DNA from: Phoronis ovalis
Taxonomy: Eukaryota; Phoronida; Phoronidae
DNA: 18,083 nucleotides
Reading direction: 5' to 3'
Assembly (NCBI GenBank): GCA_028565635.1
Contig: JAOXYB010018861.1
Span: forward strand, 1-18,083
Shown here: in pieces, positions 1-10,604 of the stretch
Position numbering within the stretch: position 1 is the first letter of the stretch
Layout: every line of letters begins with the position of its first letter
Notes under the pieces: generated by a model
Told to the model about the DNA's origin: nothing
What the model saw: only the letters and a program-made list of their open reading frames with translations
The model's database searches: none
Made by a program: the position numbers and the translations under genes

Positions 1-141
1 ACCCTGTACCAAATACGAAGATGATCTGACGAAAGCTGAAGCCATTGTAGCAAGACAAAGAAAAGGTTACATACGACGACGCCGATGACGCATACAGTAC
101 GGCTATATGCCCTTTCACTATTACATAGTGATGGGCATAAA
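1..141 (+). mobile_element. Right end of a repeat-array element (partial)
   Basis: Positions 1-60 match the second part of module A of the arrays (CCTGTACCAAATA, then GATGATCTGA and GAAGC). GACAAAGAAAAGGTTACATA and a GAY-rich stretch follow. The segment ends in the family's terminal hairpin, TATGCCC with a CACTAT arm at about 105-121 and ATAGTGATGGGCATA at 126-140, then AAAA. It lies just beyond the 3' end of the lectin gene, in plus orientation like all other copies. The rest of the element is outside the window. Confidence 0.6.
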
Positions 142-349
142 AACTGTGACATATACTTTAGTATATTACATGCTCAATAAGGAATGATTTCAATTTCATT
201 ACAAAAATTAAGATTTGATAAGGACAATCATAAAGAATTTTAAAATAACATTAAGATATGTCATTAAAATTTTATGTTAATTTTTTTCTGATTTAACCAG
301 TATATAGTACGAGTGCATAATATGATCTGTGCATAAAAATTACGATTAA

Positions 350-426
350 TTTATTGCAAACTTTATTCAAAGAACATTACATGTTTTATACAGAAATTAC
401 ACTTTAGCAGCAGCATCCTTTTTATT
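350..426 (-). promoter_or_regulatory. Polyadenylation signals of the lectin gene
   Basis: Reading the minus strand past the stop codon, AATAAA occurs at 426-421, 367-362 and 355-350. The last two lie about 80-100 bases after the stop, next to T/G-containing sequence at 345-320, so a short 3' UTR of roughly 110-130 bases is likely. Several signals close behind the stop support 448 as the true end of the gene. Which signal is used cannot be told from sequence alone. Confidence 0.6.
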
Positions 427-447
427 TTTTACTTTATGCAAGTATAG

Positions 448-700
448 TTAGAAAAGTAACCTACTTTCTATTTCACAAAGAAGCTTCTGACTGCTCGACA
501 GACAACTTGTTGCAATCCATGGACATACTAAAAGACTGCATTCCAATAGTGTGCACGCTTTACCTCCTAATAAGGGTTCGCCTTGTTTCCAGTTATAATA
601 AGGAGTTGATCTGTCCCATTGACCAGCAGAATTTTGCCACAGCCACACAGAATCTTGATAATGCAGGGCAATGAAAAAATAGTCGTTTGAAAATCCAAGA
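448..700 (-). CDS. Terminal exon: C-type lectin domain, C-terminal half, with stop
   Basis: The exon follows the acceptor TTTCTTGCAG, starts with one base that completes the split Asp codon, and runs 84 codons to TAA at 450-448. The translation contains FFIALHYQD (in place of WIGL), VWLWQNSAG, YYNWKQGEP, KACTLLEC, CPWIATSC and LLCEIES, then a five-residue tail. These match strands 2 to 5 of a C-type lectin domain, including the last disulfide cysteines. The calcium/sugar-binding EPN motif reads EPL and WND reads WIA, so calcium-dependent mannose-type binding is probably lost. No ATG belongs to this exon as a start; it is reached only by splicing across a 3.5 kb intron. Confidence 0.85.
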
Positions 701-1904
701 CTGCAAGAAAGAATGGTGGGCAAACTTAACCTATGGCTGAAACAAACTCAAACTAATATAGGAACTACATATTGAATACTCCCATTTTCTCTGTAAATGA
801 AAAATATTATTTAAAATCTTACAAAGACCTCACACAATTTCCTAATATTACTGTCAGTGGAATGGAGGTGGCTGGATTGCTGAAGTTTTCATCATTAGAA
901 TGAACAAAAATAATTTTTATGATTATAGTGATGGGAGATTTTCCCATAAGGTAATTAAGGGCAATAGGTGTAGCATATAAATAATTATAGTTTTACATGT
1001 ATTTATGTTTTATTTCCTTGTTATTTAGTCTTCTACTGACATGTAAATTGCCTTTTCTGTGATTTCATATACGAAGTAGGGGTAACGTCGCAAAAAACAA
1101 ACATACTTCCTGCTTTAATTAATATTTGGAAAAACACAGCACAATGTATTGTGTTTCCCACTTTATACTGTTTAATGATAACATAGAACTGAGTAAACAC
1201 CTGCAGAATTTCGGATTCATTTACTGATTCCCACAAGACCAAATGTTACATTTGAAGCCAGGGATTTCTATTATATGTATGAATCTTAAGGTGCAAAACT
1301 TTCCACAATATAGAGTATTTGTACTCTGCATTACAGAGATTTTTCACCGATTTTCGTCTACTGATGGCTCAACTTTAGTTCCTCTGGTTTGCCACAGGAG
1401 GTCAGTTTATGAACAGGATAAAGTTACGAATATGAGTCAATTGGGTAGTAAATCTTACCAAGTGCTCATTTTATAAACGCATTTAACACAAAATGCATAA
1501 GTTATTTAGACTATGTGTTAGTAAAGACAAAAAATTGTAAGAGTTTGGTTGTATTTTAGGCAAAAAATTAAACTGAGGATTTGGCGATTTTCATTTCACA
1601 AATTGCATCTTACAGAAATCAAATGTTTCATCTTGTTTGAGAAACAAAAATACCATCTATTATTTTTTGTCAATCGAAATAGTCTGTTTTCCATTGTATA
1701 ACTCTCAACAATCTATGTAACCACAAACAACTACGACATCATTCATTTCACGCTGTTGATATAAGACAAGATTGGGCATCATTGGTGAAAGAAAAGTGAT
1801 AACATAATTACCCAGTTCCTTTTTTTCACTTTTTGCATTTTATAACATTTCACCTGATACGGCATGCGTTCACTGCAAAACTTTAAAGTATAGCATGGAA
1901 ACTG

Positions 1905-3357
1905 TAGCGCATGGAACTGTCTGGGGAACCAACATGGTTGCCAGTCTGCCATATTGGCGATGAAGCAGGTCAAAATCATACTGGATCTGTATTTTGACCT
2001 ATACTTATGCTGCACCAAATATGTAAAAACTAAAGTTGTTGGGGGACCATCTATAGGAACTATCATGGCCACCAGTCGGCCATGTTGGAAATGATCCAGG
2101 CAAAATTCAAAATTGACCTGTATTTTAACTTTTATTTACTTTCTAAATTAAAGCAATGTCTCAGATGTTTCATGATCAGGGCAAAAACACTTTTGAGGAC
2201 TGCAATAGAAATGTGGAATTTTCAGATCAACAGTTGGCCCCATTTTCCAAGGTTGTTTGAAAATGGTACCTATATATGCTGCCTGCACACCTATGGCCTG
2301 TTTAAAACCAACTTCAAATCATCCCAGCAATTATTTTTTGGCCATGTTGAAAATACTTTGGGCCAAAATTACATCAGACCTATACTATATGAAGATAATC
2401 AGATAAAAACCGAAGCTGTTATTGCATCTCGAGACCAATTTGGCTGCCAGTTGGCCATTTTGGAAGTGATTCAGGTCAAAATTATACCTGACATATACTT
2501 TGACATGTATTTACTGTGTACTAAATATGAAGCTGATTCGTTAAAAACTAAAGCGTAATTATTGCAAATAAACTGCTACGCACGCCAAATATTCTGATTG
2601 ATATTTGCCCCATTTTTTAAGGTCGTTTGGAGATACCATATAACCTATAGCAGCCACCCATTTATGGCCTCCTTAAAACCACCTTTAAATTGTCCAGGTA
2701 GTACTTTTCTTTGTGGCCATAAACTTCATAGGATGTGCCCTCTAGGGAACAAACATGGTCACCAGTTGGCCATATTGGAAGTACACCTGGCCTATACTAT
2801 GACCTGTACATACTCTGTACTGAATAAAAGGTAACCAGATGGATGAAGCTGTTATTGCACATATCATCTTGAGAGCTGCCAGTCGACAATCTTGAAAGTA
2901 ATCCAGGTCAAAAGTATACCTAACATGTACTTTTAGCTGTACCTAATATAAAGCTGATTGGGTAAAAACTAGAGCAGTGTAAGTCAAAGGAAGTGTTGAA
3001 GAAAAATGTTGAAGATCTGCATCAACATGTGACTCGCTTTTCAAGGTCCGAGTCTTTTAAAACACCATATAGCCTAGGGCAACCGCCCACCTATGGCCTT
3101 TTAAAACTAATTTTAAATCGTCTAGGTAGTGCTTTGTCTTTGCGGCCATAAACTTCACGTGACATGTCTCTTCAGACTAAACAGTCGGCAATATTTGAAG
3201 TAATTGAGGTCAAAATTATATCTGACCTGGATTTTGACCTATACTTACAATGTGCCAAATATGAAGATGATGCGATAAAAGTGAAGCTGTTATTATGAAA
3301 CATATGACGTATACAGGGCAACTATATGCCCATCCACTATATAGCGGTGGGCATAAA
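1905..3357 (+). repeat. Repeat array 1 (diverged subfamily)
   Basis: Units of the same family as arrays 2 and 3 can be anchored at the GAAC...ATGG landmark or its degenerate form near 1924, 2057, 2428, 2743, 2862 and 3168. Recognisable segments are CCAGTCGGCCAT, TTGGAAGTGATTCAGGTCAA, TTTGACCTATACTTA, AAATATGAAGCTGAT and TATGGCC...TTTAAA. Module B differs from that in the other arrays: it has a CCCCATTTTCCAAGG or similar opening. This suggests an older or separate subfamily. The array ends with the terminal hairpin TATGCCCATCCACTATA...GGTGGGCATA at 3325-3356. No coding function is visible; the 158-codon reading frame at 2082-2558 is made of repeat units. Confidence 0.65.
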
Positions 3358-3708
3358 AATTGAATATTGCTCTCCAAAAATATTTATATTTTAAAATGTA
3401 ATGATTTAATTAGTGAATTAATTAGTCCAGTATGATTTTTAAAGTTATAGCAATTTTGCCAGTGGCATCGTTGAATGCAGGGATGTCATTAATGGTAAAC
3501 ACAGCAAATAGTCTAAACCTTTCCATTTCATACAGAATGGCTGGTCAAAGGAATAACACTATGAAATTTTTAAAAATTAGTATATTTTGGTGTTTCACTT
3601 TCTACTAATTAACCAAAATTCTTGAATGTATATTGATTTAATATATTTGGAGCACTTGGCTGCAAACCCAAATGTTCCCAGCATGCTGAATTTGTAAACT
3701 GTGCCAGT

Positions 3709-3973
3709 GCATGATGAGCTGTGTTATGATTCATGATGAATTGTGTTATTTTCATGATGAACTGTGTTATTATTCATGATGAACTGTGTTATTATTCATA
3801 ATGAACTGTGTTATTATTCATGATGAACTGTGTTATTATTCATGATGAACTGTGTTATTATTCATGATGAACTGTGTTATTATTCATGATGAACTGTATT
3901 ATTATTCATGATGAACTGTGTTATTTTCATGATGAACTGTGTTATTATTCATGATGAACTGTGTTATTATTCA
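3709..3973 (+). repeat. 22-bp minisatellite, about 12 copies
   Basis: The unit is ATGATGAACTGTGTTATTATTC (22 bases counted across the join), repeated about twelve times with few changes. Copies start near 3711, 3733, 3754, 3776, 3799, 3821, 3843, 3865, 3887, 3909, 3930 and 3952. Two copies, at 3733 and 3909, are 21 bases with TTATTTTC instead of TTATTATTC. The first two copies carry extra substitutions at the array edge. It lies in the intron that splits the C-type lectin domain, about 250 bases from the splice donor at 4225. Copy number is likely to vary between individuals. Confidence 0.95.
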
Positions 3974-4225
3974 TTTACAGAAAACACATGAAGGGTACAA
4001 TTAGGGATGTGACTGCTCTACAAATGTATGTATATAGTCTGGACCGACAAACAATCTGACTGGGAGAAATGCTACTTCCTTCTGAATATTAAGTTAACTG
4101 GATGAACTATAAATTAAATTACTTACACATCTTAATATACAAATGTATGTGACATGCATTTGTAATCAACACATTGTACTATTTTATTGCAAAAAAATCT
4201 ATCACAACATAAACATAAAGCTTAC

Positions 4226-4436
4226 TCATTTATCAAAAGGTTTTCAAGATCTTGCTGTTCCTGTGCATCATAAACAATTGCTACATATGCACCAGTGGAC
4301 TGAGCATTGCATTCTTCATGCAAGCTAACCATAGTTGCATAGGAAGAACTAGAAAATGTGTTAGTTGTTGGATGATAGCAACTGTTTCTAACCAAATGCC
4401 AGTCACCACCAGATGGGCATCCTTGTATGATGAAGT
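4226..4436 (-). CDS. Exon: C-type lectin domain, N-terminal half
   Basis: This 211-base exon enters in phase 1 (acceptor GTGTTTTAG) and leaves in phase 2 (donor GTAAGC after AAT GA). The translation contains GCPSGGDWHL and RNSCYH, the paired cysteines of the N-terminal hairpin of long-form C-type lectin domains. It continues with LHEECNAQS (the cysteine of helix 1) and AIVYDAQEQQDLENLL (strand and helix 2). The exon stops just before the segment that carries the WIGL-like motif. Joining it to the exon at 700 creates codon GAT (Asp) and restores a full domain. This is the only phase-2 intron seen in the gene, and it interrupts the domain rather than bordering it. Confidence 0.85.
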
Positions 4437-5471
4437 CTAAAACACAGATAAAATCTAATTTTGAAGTATATACAGGACCTTTGAATATGTATCTTTCAAC
4501 ACAAGTTTTTACAATTAAAATTAGAGACAGATAATTACATGAGAATTTAAAAAGATATTTTTGTAAACCTATAAAACATGAGATCATATGTTTTAGTTTA
4601 ATCCCATGACATGATAAGAAACAATTTTAAAATCTAAATTTCCACAAATATATATATTTTAAGTCAAAACCTCATTGAATACAAATTAAAACTTTGCATA
4701 CACAAGCTTTCCAGAATAACGTACTTTTTTACAAAAACATTGCACACACTTTGAAAATTTTGCTTGTAATGTTTTGATTTTATGAAATGTATGTGTCAGG
4801 CCCACATCAGGAGATTTAAGCTTTAAACTGTTAATAGATCTATACATAAAAGATGATTTTTGCAAAGTTTCAGTTTTGTATATTAAGGGGTTAACTTTTT
4901 GAAAGACTGTTATTGATTAAACAAAAGGAAATATTTCCTTTTTTGATTTAATAATAAATTTCACTGCTAGTGAGTCACGTTGCAAATCTCATAAAATTTT
5001 TACTTTTTCAAACATATAGAAGTTCTTTTTAAAACCCTGCAAAACATCTGAAATTATTTGAGCTTACACCTTAAGAATAAAACATAACATTCCATGGACA
5101 AGAAGGAATCCAAAAGTTATACTCTTTCATACAACATCCTATAAAAATGATATGTCAAACTATCTTAGGGAAGACTTGCATGTTGTCTATCAAAATATTT
5201 CTCCATGACTATTCAAGCAACATATAATCAAAAAATTTAAATATTTTTAGTTAACTACAGAACACATTAAAATACTGTTCAACAGACGTCAGCACCTGTG
5301 GAGTTGTGCTGACCTCAAAAGCTTGGGTAGCAGTTAACAATTTGGAATATTTTATACTGTCTTTTAAAAACAGCAAAAATTTGTCTATGGAGCATCTGTT
5401 TCTTTACAAGGAAATTAAGGGTACAAAGATTCACTACCAATGCATATATTTTTTACGATAGTAATTGCTAC
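4437..5471 (-). other. Intron between SUEL and C-type lectin exons
   Basis: This 1035-base phase-1 intron is AT-rich and free of the array repeats. Two small dyads stand out: a perfect 20-base palindrome at 4923-4942 (AAAAGGAAAT and its complement), and an 8-base stem at 5288-5295 / 5306-5313 (GTCAGCAC and GTGCTGAC, 10-base loop). No exon, RNA gene or mobile element is recognised. Confidence 0.7.
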
Positions 5472-5774
5472 CTGATGGTACACATTTATATTCCACTTCT
5501 AAATACTTGTGCATTCCTGAACAAGAGTCACTGAAGATGCCGTTTGTTGCTCTAACATAACAGAAAGATTTTCCATCACACTTTGTTTGTAATGTTGTCA
5601 AAACGTTTGACAGACACGGAGTTCCATTAGCAGTGCCACACGGATGTGCGCCACCATTAATGTGTCCATAGCTTGCATGTGTTACTTCAATTATGTCGTC
5701 AAGCTGAAGCAAACTATTTCTACAGTCCAGCTGTACCAAATCATTCTCACAGGCCACAACATTTATCACTGATG
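5472..5774 (-). CDS. Exon: SUEL-type (rhamnose/galactose-binding-like) lectin domain
   Basis: This 303-base exon (101 codons) is phase 1-1. The acceptor follows GTGTTTTAG and the donor is GTAGCA, a weaker site. The translation contains CENDLVQLDC near the start, VTHASYGH, a central pair of PC motifs, TKCDGKSFCYV, and SDSC followed by HKYLEVEYKC at the end. Eight cysteines in SUEL spacing and the closing KYLxVxYxC identify a sea-urchin-egg-lectin (Gal_Lectin) domain of normal length. In rhamnose-binding lectins the sugar contacts come from AN(E), YGR and DPC motifs. Here these read as CEN without the preceding Ala-Asn, YGH and DSC, so canonical L-rhamnose or galactose binding is uncertain. NGT is a possible N-glycosylation site. 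Confidence 0.9.
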
Positions 5775-5945
5775 CTAAAACACAATGAACAGTTAAAGAA
5801 AATAATACATTACAAAATGTTTCAGACACAGTATGGATCAACATAATTTAATACATACATTAACAAATATAAGCTAATTTCAACATTTTTTTCTATGTAT
5901 ATCTCCACTTTGATTAACACTGTTCATAAGTATCTATTTTCTTAC
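5775..5945 (-). other. Short intron between CCP 3 and SUEL exons
   Basis: This 171-base phase-1 intron has donor GTAAGA and acceptor GTTTTAG. It is AT-rich with nothing else visible. Its small size firmly links the CCP 3 and SUEL exons to one transcript. Confidence 0.8.
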
Positions 5946-6137
5946 GTGAATAGCATAATGGAGGAGCACTCCAGGTTCCATCTATATTGCACTGAATTAT
6001 AGCAGTTCCTGTCATAAAGTAACCACTGTCACATGTGAATGTTGCTTTAGCATCATAGGTAGTGGTTCCACCATTAGCCCCTGTGTTTATGGTTTTCGTG
6101 GCATAACGGACTTCAGGTATAAGACCACAATCTATCA
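5946..6137 (-). CDS. Exon: sushi/CCP domain 3
   Basis: This 192-base exon (64 codons) is phase 1-1, with acceptor ACTTGTAG and donor GTAAGA. The translation begins IDCGLIPEV, continues through TFTCDSGYFM and IQCNIDGTWSAPPLC, and ends YS plus a split codon. Four cysteines, glycine-tyrosine after cysteine 2, and the GTW with the proline-rich stretch before cysteine 4 identify a canonical CCP module. It is slightly longer than the other two CCP exons because of a Gly/Thr-rich stretch between cysteines 1 and 2. Only 171 bases of intron separate it from the SUEL exon, the shortest intron in the gene. Confidence 0.88.
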
Positions 6138-6949
6138 CTACAAGTCATAAATACAGTTTATAAGCTATTCCATATTACATATTACAAAGCTAATTGGCAT
6201 AAGGTCACAATAGATGTAACCACAGGGGGTTTACAAAGGCTGGCTGTGCTAGAAGTAGTGTGTCAACCTTAAATTAATGATTTTTCTTGTTTCCCCCTTG
6301 GCGCTGGCTTTTTTGGTTGTTTTTGTTTGAAAGGGAAATCACTGTGCAAGAGATTAAAACTAATATTAGCTTTTTAAAGTAAATAAACCAAAATTTGATA
6401 GGATTATTTTAGCTAGGGCAAAGCTATGAATTTTGTCAGTTGTGAGGTTGTATTTTTCCATGGAATAGCAAAATTTTGTTGTTGTCATACCTGTACAAAA
6501 AATTAAATGGGAGTAGGATACATAATAATCTTCGGTTCTTAACAGGTAATTTTCTTTGCGCAATGTTTGGGAAGTTTTTATAATGATTTAAGTTACATGA
6601 AATTACCATAGAAGTGGATGATCAACTGTGTCCTTATACCAATTGATAATATGCCTTCAAGTCTTTACTTTGGATTTGGGGACTAGTTAATATATATTAA
6701 TAAGGGACTAACCAATCAGGTGTTCAGCATTTCAAGACCAAAATAAAACGTGTATGCACTGCGTGGCAATGCAAAAGGTACACAATTCACAGTATTTTGT
6801 GAAGAAATAAATCCAGATCACCATATGCTCGCACATTTCATTCAGAAAAAAATATTGTGGGCTTGATAGGGTTTATTTCATTTAGAGCATGCAATAATAG
6901 TCAAGATTATTCACAATGATTGTAAGGAGAGTTATATGAAAAATACAAT

Positions 6950-6996
6950 AAGACATTTGTCATGCCTAACGCCCATCACATCCCTAGGATTACATC
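6950..6996 (+). repeat. AAGACATTT...GCCCATC repeat, copy 1 (possible left end of the array element)
   Basis: The segment AAGACATTTGTCATGCCTAA followed by CGCCCATCACA and TAGGATTACAT closely matches 10443-10490. Both copies lie upstream (to the left) of a plus-oriented array. TAACGCCCATC is an imperfect inverted match to the GATGGGCATAA that closes the arrays, so this may be a left terminal inverted repeat. That role is inference from two copies. Confidence 0.4.
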
Positions 6997-7084
6997 ATAA
7001 TGTGGTTTGTAGCCCTGATTTGTATCTGGACAGTGCAGTTTCTGTTAAGTTTTGTTAAGTGATACGTAGGTAAAGCAAAGCACC

Positions 7085-10000
7085 AAACACAAAAAAATAA
7101 AAAATTTCAAAGATTCGAATTGACATCTGACCTACTTCAAGGTAATTTTAAAATGTCCTCTAGCCTAATACACCCATCAACTTATGGCCTTCGTGAATCC
7201 ACCTTCAAACTGTCTAGTCAATGCTTTGTCCATGCAACAAATCTCAGGAACAACCATGGCTGCCAGTTTGCCATATTGGCAGTAATCAAGGTCAAAATTA
7301 TAACCAACCTGTACTGGTCCTGTAACAAATATGAAGCTGATCGAGTAAAAACTGAAGCAGACAAGATAAGTTCTATGCACGACGAAAAATGTCAAACATT
7401 CGGACTGGCATTTGACAAGGTCATTCTAAAATATAGCCTAGCCTGATACACCCACAAACCTATGGCCTTCATGAATCCACCTTCAAATCGTCCAGTCAAA
7501 GTTTCGTCTTTCCCAAAATGGCGCAACATGATGTGTCCTCTCGGGAACAAACATGGCTACCAGTCAGCCATTTTGGAAGTAATCCAGGTCAATATTACAG
7601 CAGACCTGTACTTTGACCTGTATTTATCCTGTATCATATATAAAGCTGACTGCACAAAAAGTGAAGCAGTTATTGCAAGACAAAAAAGTTTCATGCACAA
7701 CGAAAATTGACAAAGATTTGGATAGGCATTTGACCTACTTCTCAAAGTAATTTTAAAATGTCACCTAGCCTAATACGTCCATCAAAACTATGGCCATCGT
7801 GAATCCACCTTTGAATCATCCAGTCAAAGCTTCGTCTTGCGCGAAATATGATATGCCTTCTCAGGAACAAACATGGCTACCATTCGGCCATATTGGAAGT
7901 GATCAACGCCAAAATTATACCAAACCTGTACTTATTCTTTACCAAATATGAAGCTGATCGGATAAAAACTGAAGCCGTTATTGTACCCTGTACCGAATAT
8001 GAAGCTAATCCAATAACAAGAGGTCTGCAATTGCAGACAGATGTCCATCACAGTGAAGTAGTTTTACAGCGATCTCTCCCGGTATTGAATCATACACTTT
8101 TGGATTGTCCAGTTAAAGCTTCGTCTCTCTGCAAAGTGGCACAGCATGATGTATCCTCTCGGGAACAAATATGACCACTAGTCGGCCACACTGAAAGTAA
8201 TCCGGGTTAAAATTACATCTGACCTGTACTTTGACCTGCACTCTGTAGTAAATATGAAGCTCATCGGATAAATATTGAAACTGTTATTGCCATGCACAAA
8301 CGCAAGAACAATGATGGCCATTCAGCCATCTTGGAAGTGATCCAGATTAAACTTGTAACTGAACTGTACTTTGACTTATATTCACCCTGTACCGAATATG
8401 AAGCTGATCGGATAAAAAGTGAAGCAGATATTGCGAGACAAAGAAAGTGTTACCCACAACAAAAAATGCGGAAGATTTGTATCGGCATTGGACATACTTC
8501 TCAAGGTTTTAAAATGTCATCTAGCTGAATATGCACACCAACCTATGGCCTTCATATATCCACCTTTAAATCGTCCAGTCAACATTTCATCTTTCTCAAA
8601 ATGGGCACAATGTGACATGCCCTCTCAGGAACAACCATCGCCACAAGCTAGTCAGCCATATTGGAAGTGATCAAGGTCAAAATTATAACCAACCTGTATT
8701 TTAACCAGTATTTACACTATACTATATATGAAGTTGATTGAATAAAAACTGAAGCAGTTATTGCGAAACAAAAAAGTATAACGCACAACAAAAAATGTAG
8801 AAGATGTTTTTTGACATACTTCTCAAGGTCATTTTAAAATATCACCTAGCCTAATACACCCATCAAACTATGACCTCCGTGAATCTTCCTTTGAATTATT
8901 TAGTAAATGCTTTCTCTTTCTTAAAATGAGCGCAACATGACGTGCCCTTAGGAACAAACATGGCCACCAGTTGGCCAAATTGGAAGTGATCAAGGTCAAA
9001 ACTTTGACCTTTACTTGCCCTGTGCCAAATATGAGCAAATCAAATAAAAACTAAAGCTGTTATTACAACTTAACATCTTGAGAACAAACATGGCCACCAG
9101 TCAGCCATCTTCGAAGTGATCCAGGTCAAAATTATAGCCATCCCGCACTTTGACCTGTATTTACCCTGCACCAAATATAAAGCTGGTCAGTTAAAAACTG
9201 AAGCTGTTATTGCAAGACAAACAAAGTGTTTCACATAACCAACCTACGACCTTCATGAATCCAACTTCGATTCGTCCAGCCATGCTTCGTCTTTCCCGAA
9301 ATGGCGTGCCCTCTCAGGAATTGTGGGAGTAATCCAGGACAAAATTATATCTGGGAGTGTCCTGTACTTTGACCCTTACTTGCCCTGTACCAAATATAAA
9401 AGTGATCAGATAAAAACTAAAGCTGTTATTGCAAGACAAAGTAAGTGTTTTGCACAACCAAAAATTTCAAAGATTTGTATCGTCCTTTGACCTACTTCTC
9501 AAGGTCACTTTCAAATGTCATCTAGTCTAATATGCCCATATTGCCTTGAGTTCGTGAATTCAACTTCGAATCATCCAGTCAACGCTTCATCTTTCCAGAA
9601 ATGGGCACAACATGATGTACCCTCTCAGGAACAAACATGCCCACCAGTCAGCCATTTTGGAAGAAATCCAGGTCAAAATTATACCTATCTTATACTTTAA
9701 CATTTACTTGCCCTGTACCAAATATAAAGGTGATCGGATAAAAACCGAAGCTGCTATTGGAAGTAATTGTGGTCAAAATTACACCTGACCTGAACTTTGA
9801 CCTGTACTTACCCGTACCGAATATGAAAATGATCCAAAGAAAGCTGAAGCTGTTATAGCGACAAAACGAACAGGTGACATATGATGGTGACCATAATGAT
9901 CATGATGCCATCGCCGCATACAGTATGCCCATCCACTATACATAGTGATTGGCTTAAAAACTGAAACAGTTACTGCAAGACAAAGAAAGCGCTATGTAAA

Positions 10001-10378
10001 CAATAATGTCAAAGGTTCATATCAGCATTGGACCTACTTCTCAAGGTCATTTTAAAATGTCACCTAGCCTAGTATGTTCACAAATCTATGGCCTTTGTGA
10101 ATCCACCTTCCAATTGTCTAGCCAACATGTTGTCTTTTACGAAATGGGCATAATGTGATGTACCCTTTCGGGGACAAACATGGCCACTAGGCAGACATAT
10201 TGGAAGTAATCAAGATCAACACTGAAAATGACCTGCACTTTGATAAGTTACCCTGTACCAAATATGAAGCTGATTGGGTAAAACTTGAAGCTGTTATCGT
10301 GAGACAAAGGAAATTGTTACATACGACAATGAGGACTATGCCTTTGCTACAACTATATGCCCAGCCACTGTGTCCATA
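7085..10378 (+). repeat. Repeat array 2 (long and short monomers)
   Basis: The landmark GGAACAA (or a close variant) occurs at 7247, 7544, 7864, 8162, 8305, 8628, 8951, 9081, 9317 (truncated), 9628 and 10171. Full monomers of 297-323 bases consist of module A (ATGGCC...GGCCATATTGGAAGT, AGGTCA, TGACCT, CCTGTACC, AAATATGAAGCTGATCGG, GAAGCTGTTATTG). Module B follows (GACAAAGAAAGTGTTA, TGACCTACTTCTCAAGGTCA, TTTTAAAATGTCAC, CTATGGCC, CACCTTTGAATCGTCCA, GCCCTCTC). Short units of 130-143 bases lack module B. A terminal-type module with hairpin arms lies inside the array at 9880-9956, after which repeat sequence resumes and runs to a second, truncated terminal module at 10318-10378. No transposase or other product is visible. 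Confidence 0.85.
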
Positions 10379-10442
10379 AATAAAATTGCACTTTGATTTT
10401 AGTGATATTTTAAGTTTTGCTTACTATGATGTCATGTAGTAA

Positions 10443-10490
10443 CAAGACATTTATCATGTCTAATGCCCATCCAATGTGTAGGATTATATT
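10443..10490 (+). repeat. AAGACATTT...GCCCATC repeat, copy 2 (possible left end of the array element)
   Basis: The segment AAGACATTTATCATGTCTAA then TGCCCATCCA and TAGGATTATAT matches 6950-6996. AGACAT...ATGTCT forms a 6-base dyad within it. TAATGCCCATCC (10461-10472) matches the reverse complement of GGATGGGCATAA at 13027-13038 in 11 of 12 positions. The pair could therefore be terminal inverted repeats of an element spanning array 3 and the material nested to its left. Confidence 0.4.
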
Positions 10491-10604
10491 TTTTTAACAT
10501 TATTGGTTTTTTACATTAGAAAAGAATAAAATACATCATGCATTATAACCTGGTTATCATTGTGGGGTACTCTTATTCAAAATGACTGTATCTGCTGTCT
10601 GATG

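Larger units (their letters stand above)
701..4225 (-). other. Intron inside the C-type lectin domain (phase 2)
   Basis: This 3525-base intron runs from donor GTAAGC (minus strand, 4225) to acceptor TTGCAG (701). It contains repeat array 1 (about 1905-3357) and a 22-bp minisatellite (3709-3973). In 703-1904, 3358-3708 and 3974-4225 I see only AT-rich sequence, with no exon-like cysteine patterns, RNA genes or named elements. Short plus-strand reading frames in this intron show no domain. Confidence 0.75.

Noticed and set aside
2082-2558. Plus-strand open frame of 158 codons as a gene
   Set aside because: It consists of repeat-array units (modules A and B), has no recognisable domain, and similar translations recur wherever module A occurs.
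1905-3357. CRISPR-like array
   Set aside because: Units are long, degenerate and contiguous, without short identical repeats and unique spacers; the window is clearly animal DNA.
4143-4440. Plus-strand frames of about 61-62 codons overlapping the C-type lectin exon
   Set aside because: They are antisense shadows of the well-supported minus-strand exon at 4226-4436.
6366-6563. Minus-strand 65-codon frame near the CCP 3 exon as an additional exon
   Set aside because: No cysteine pattern or domain; its splice borders and phase do not support inclusion between CCP 2 and CCP 3.
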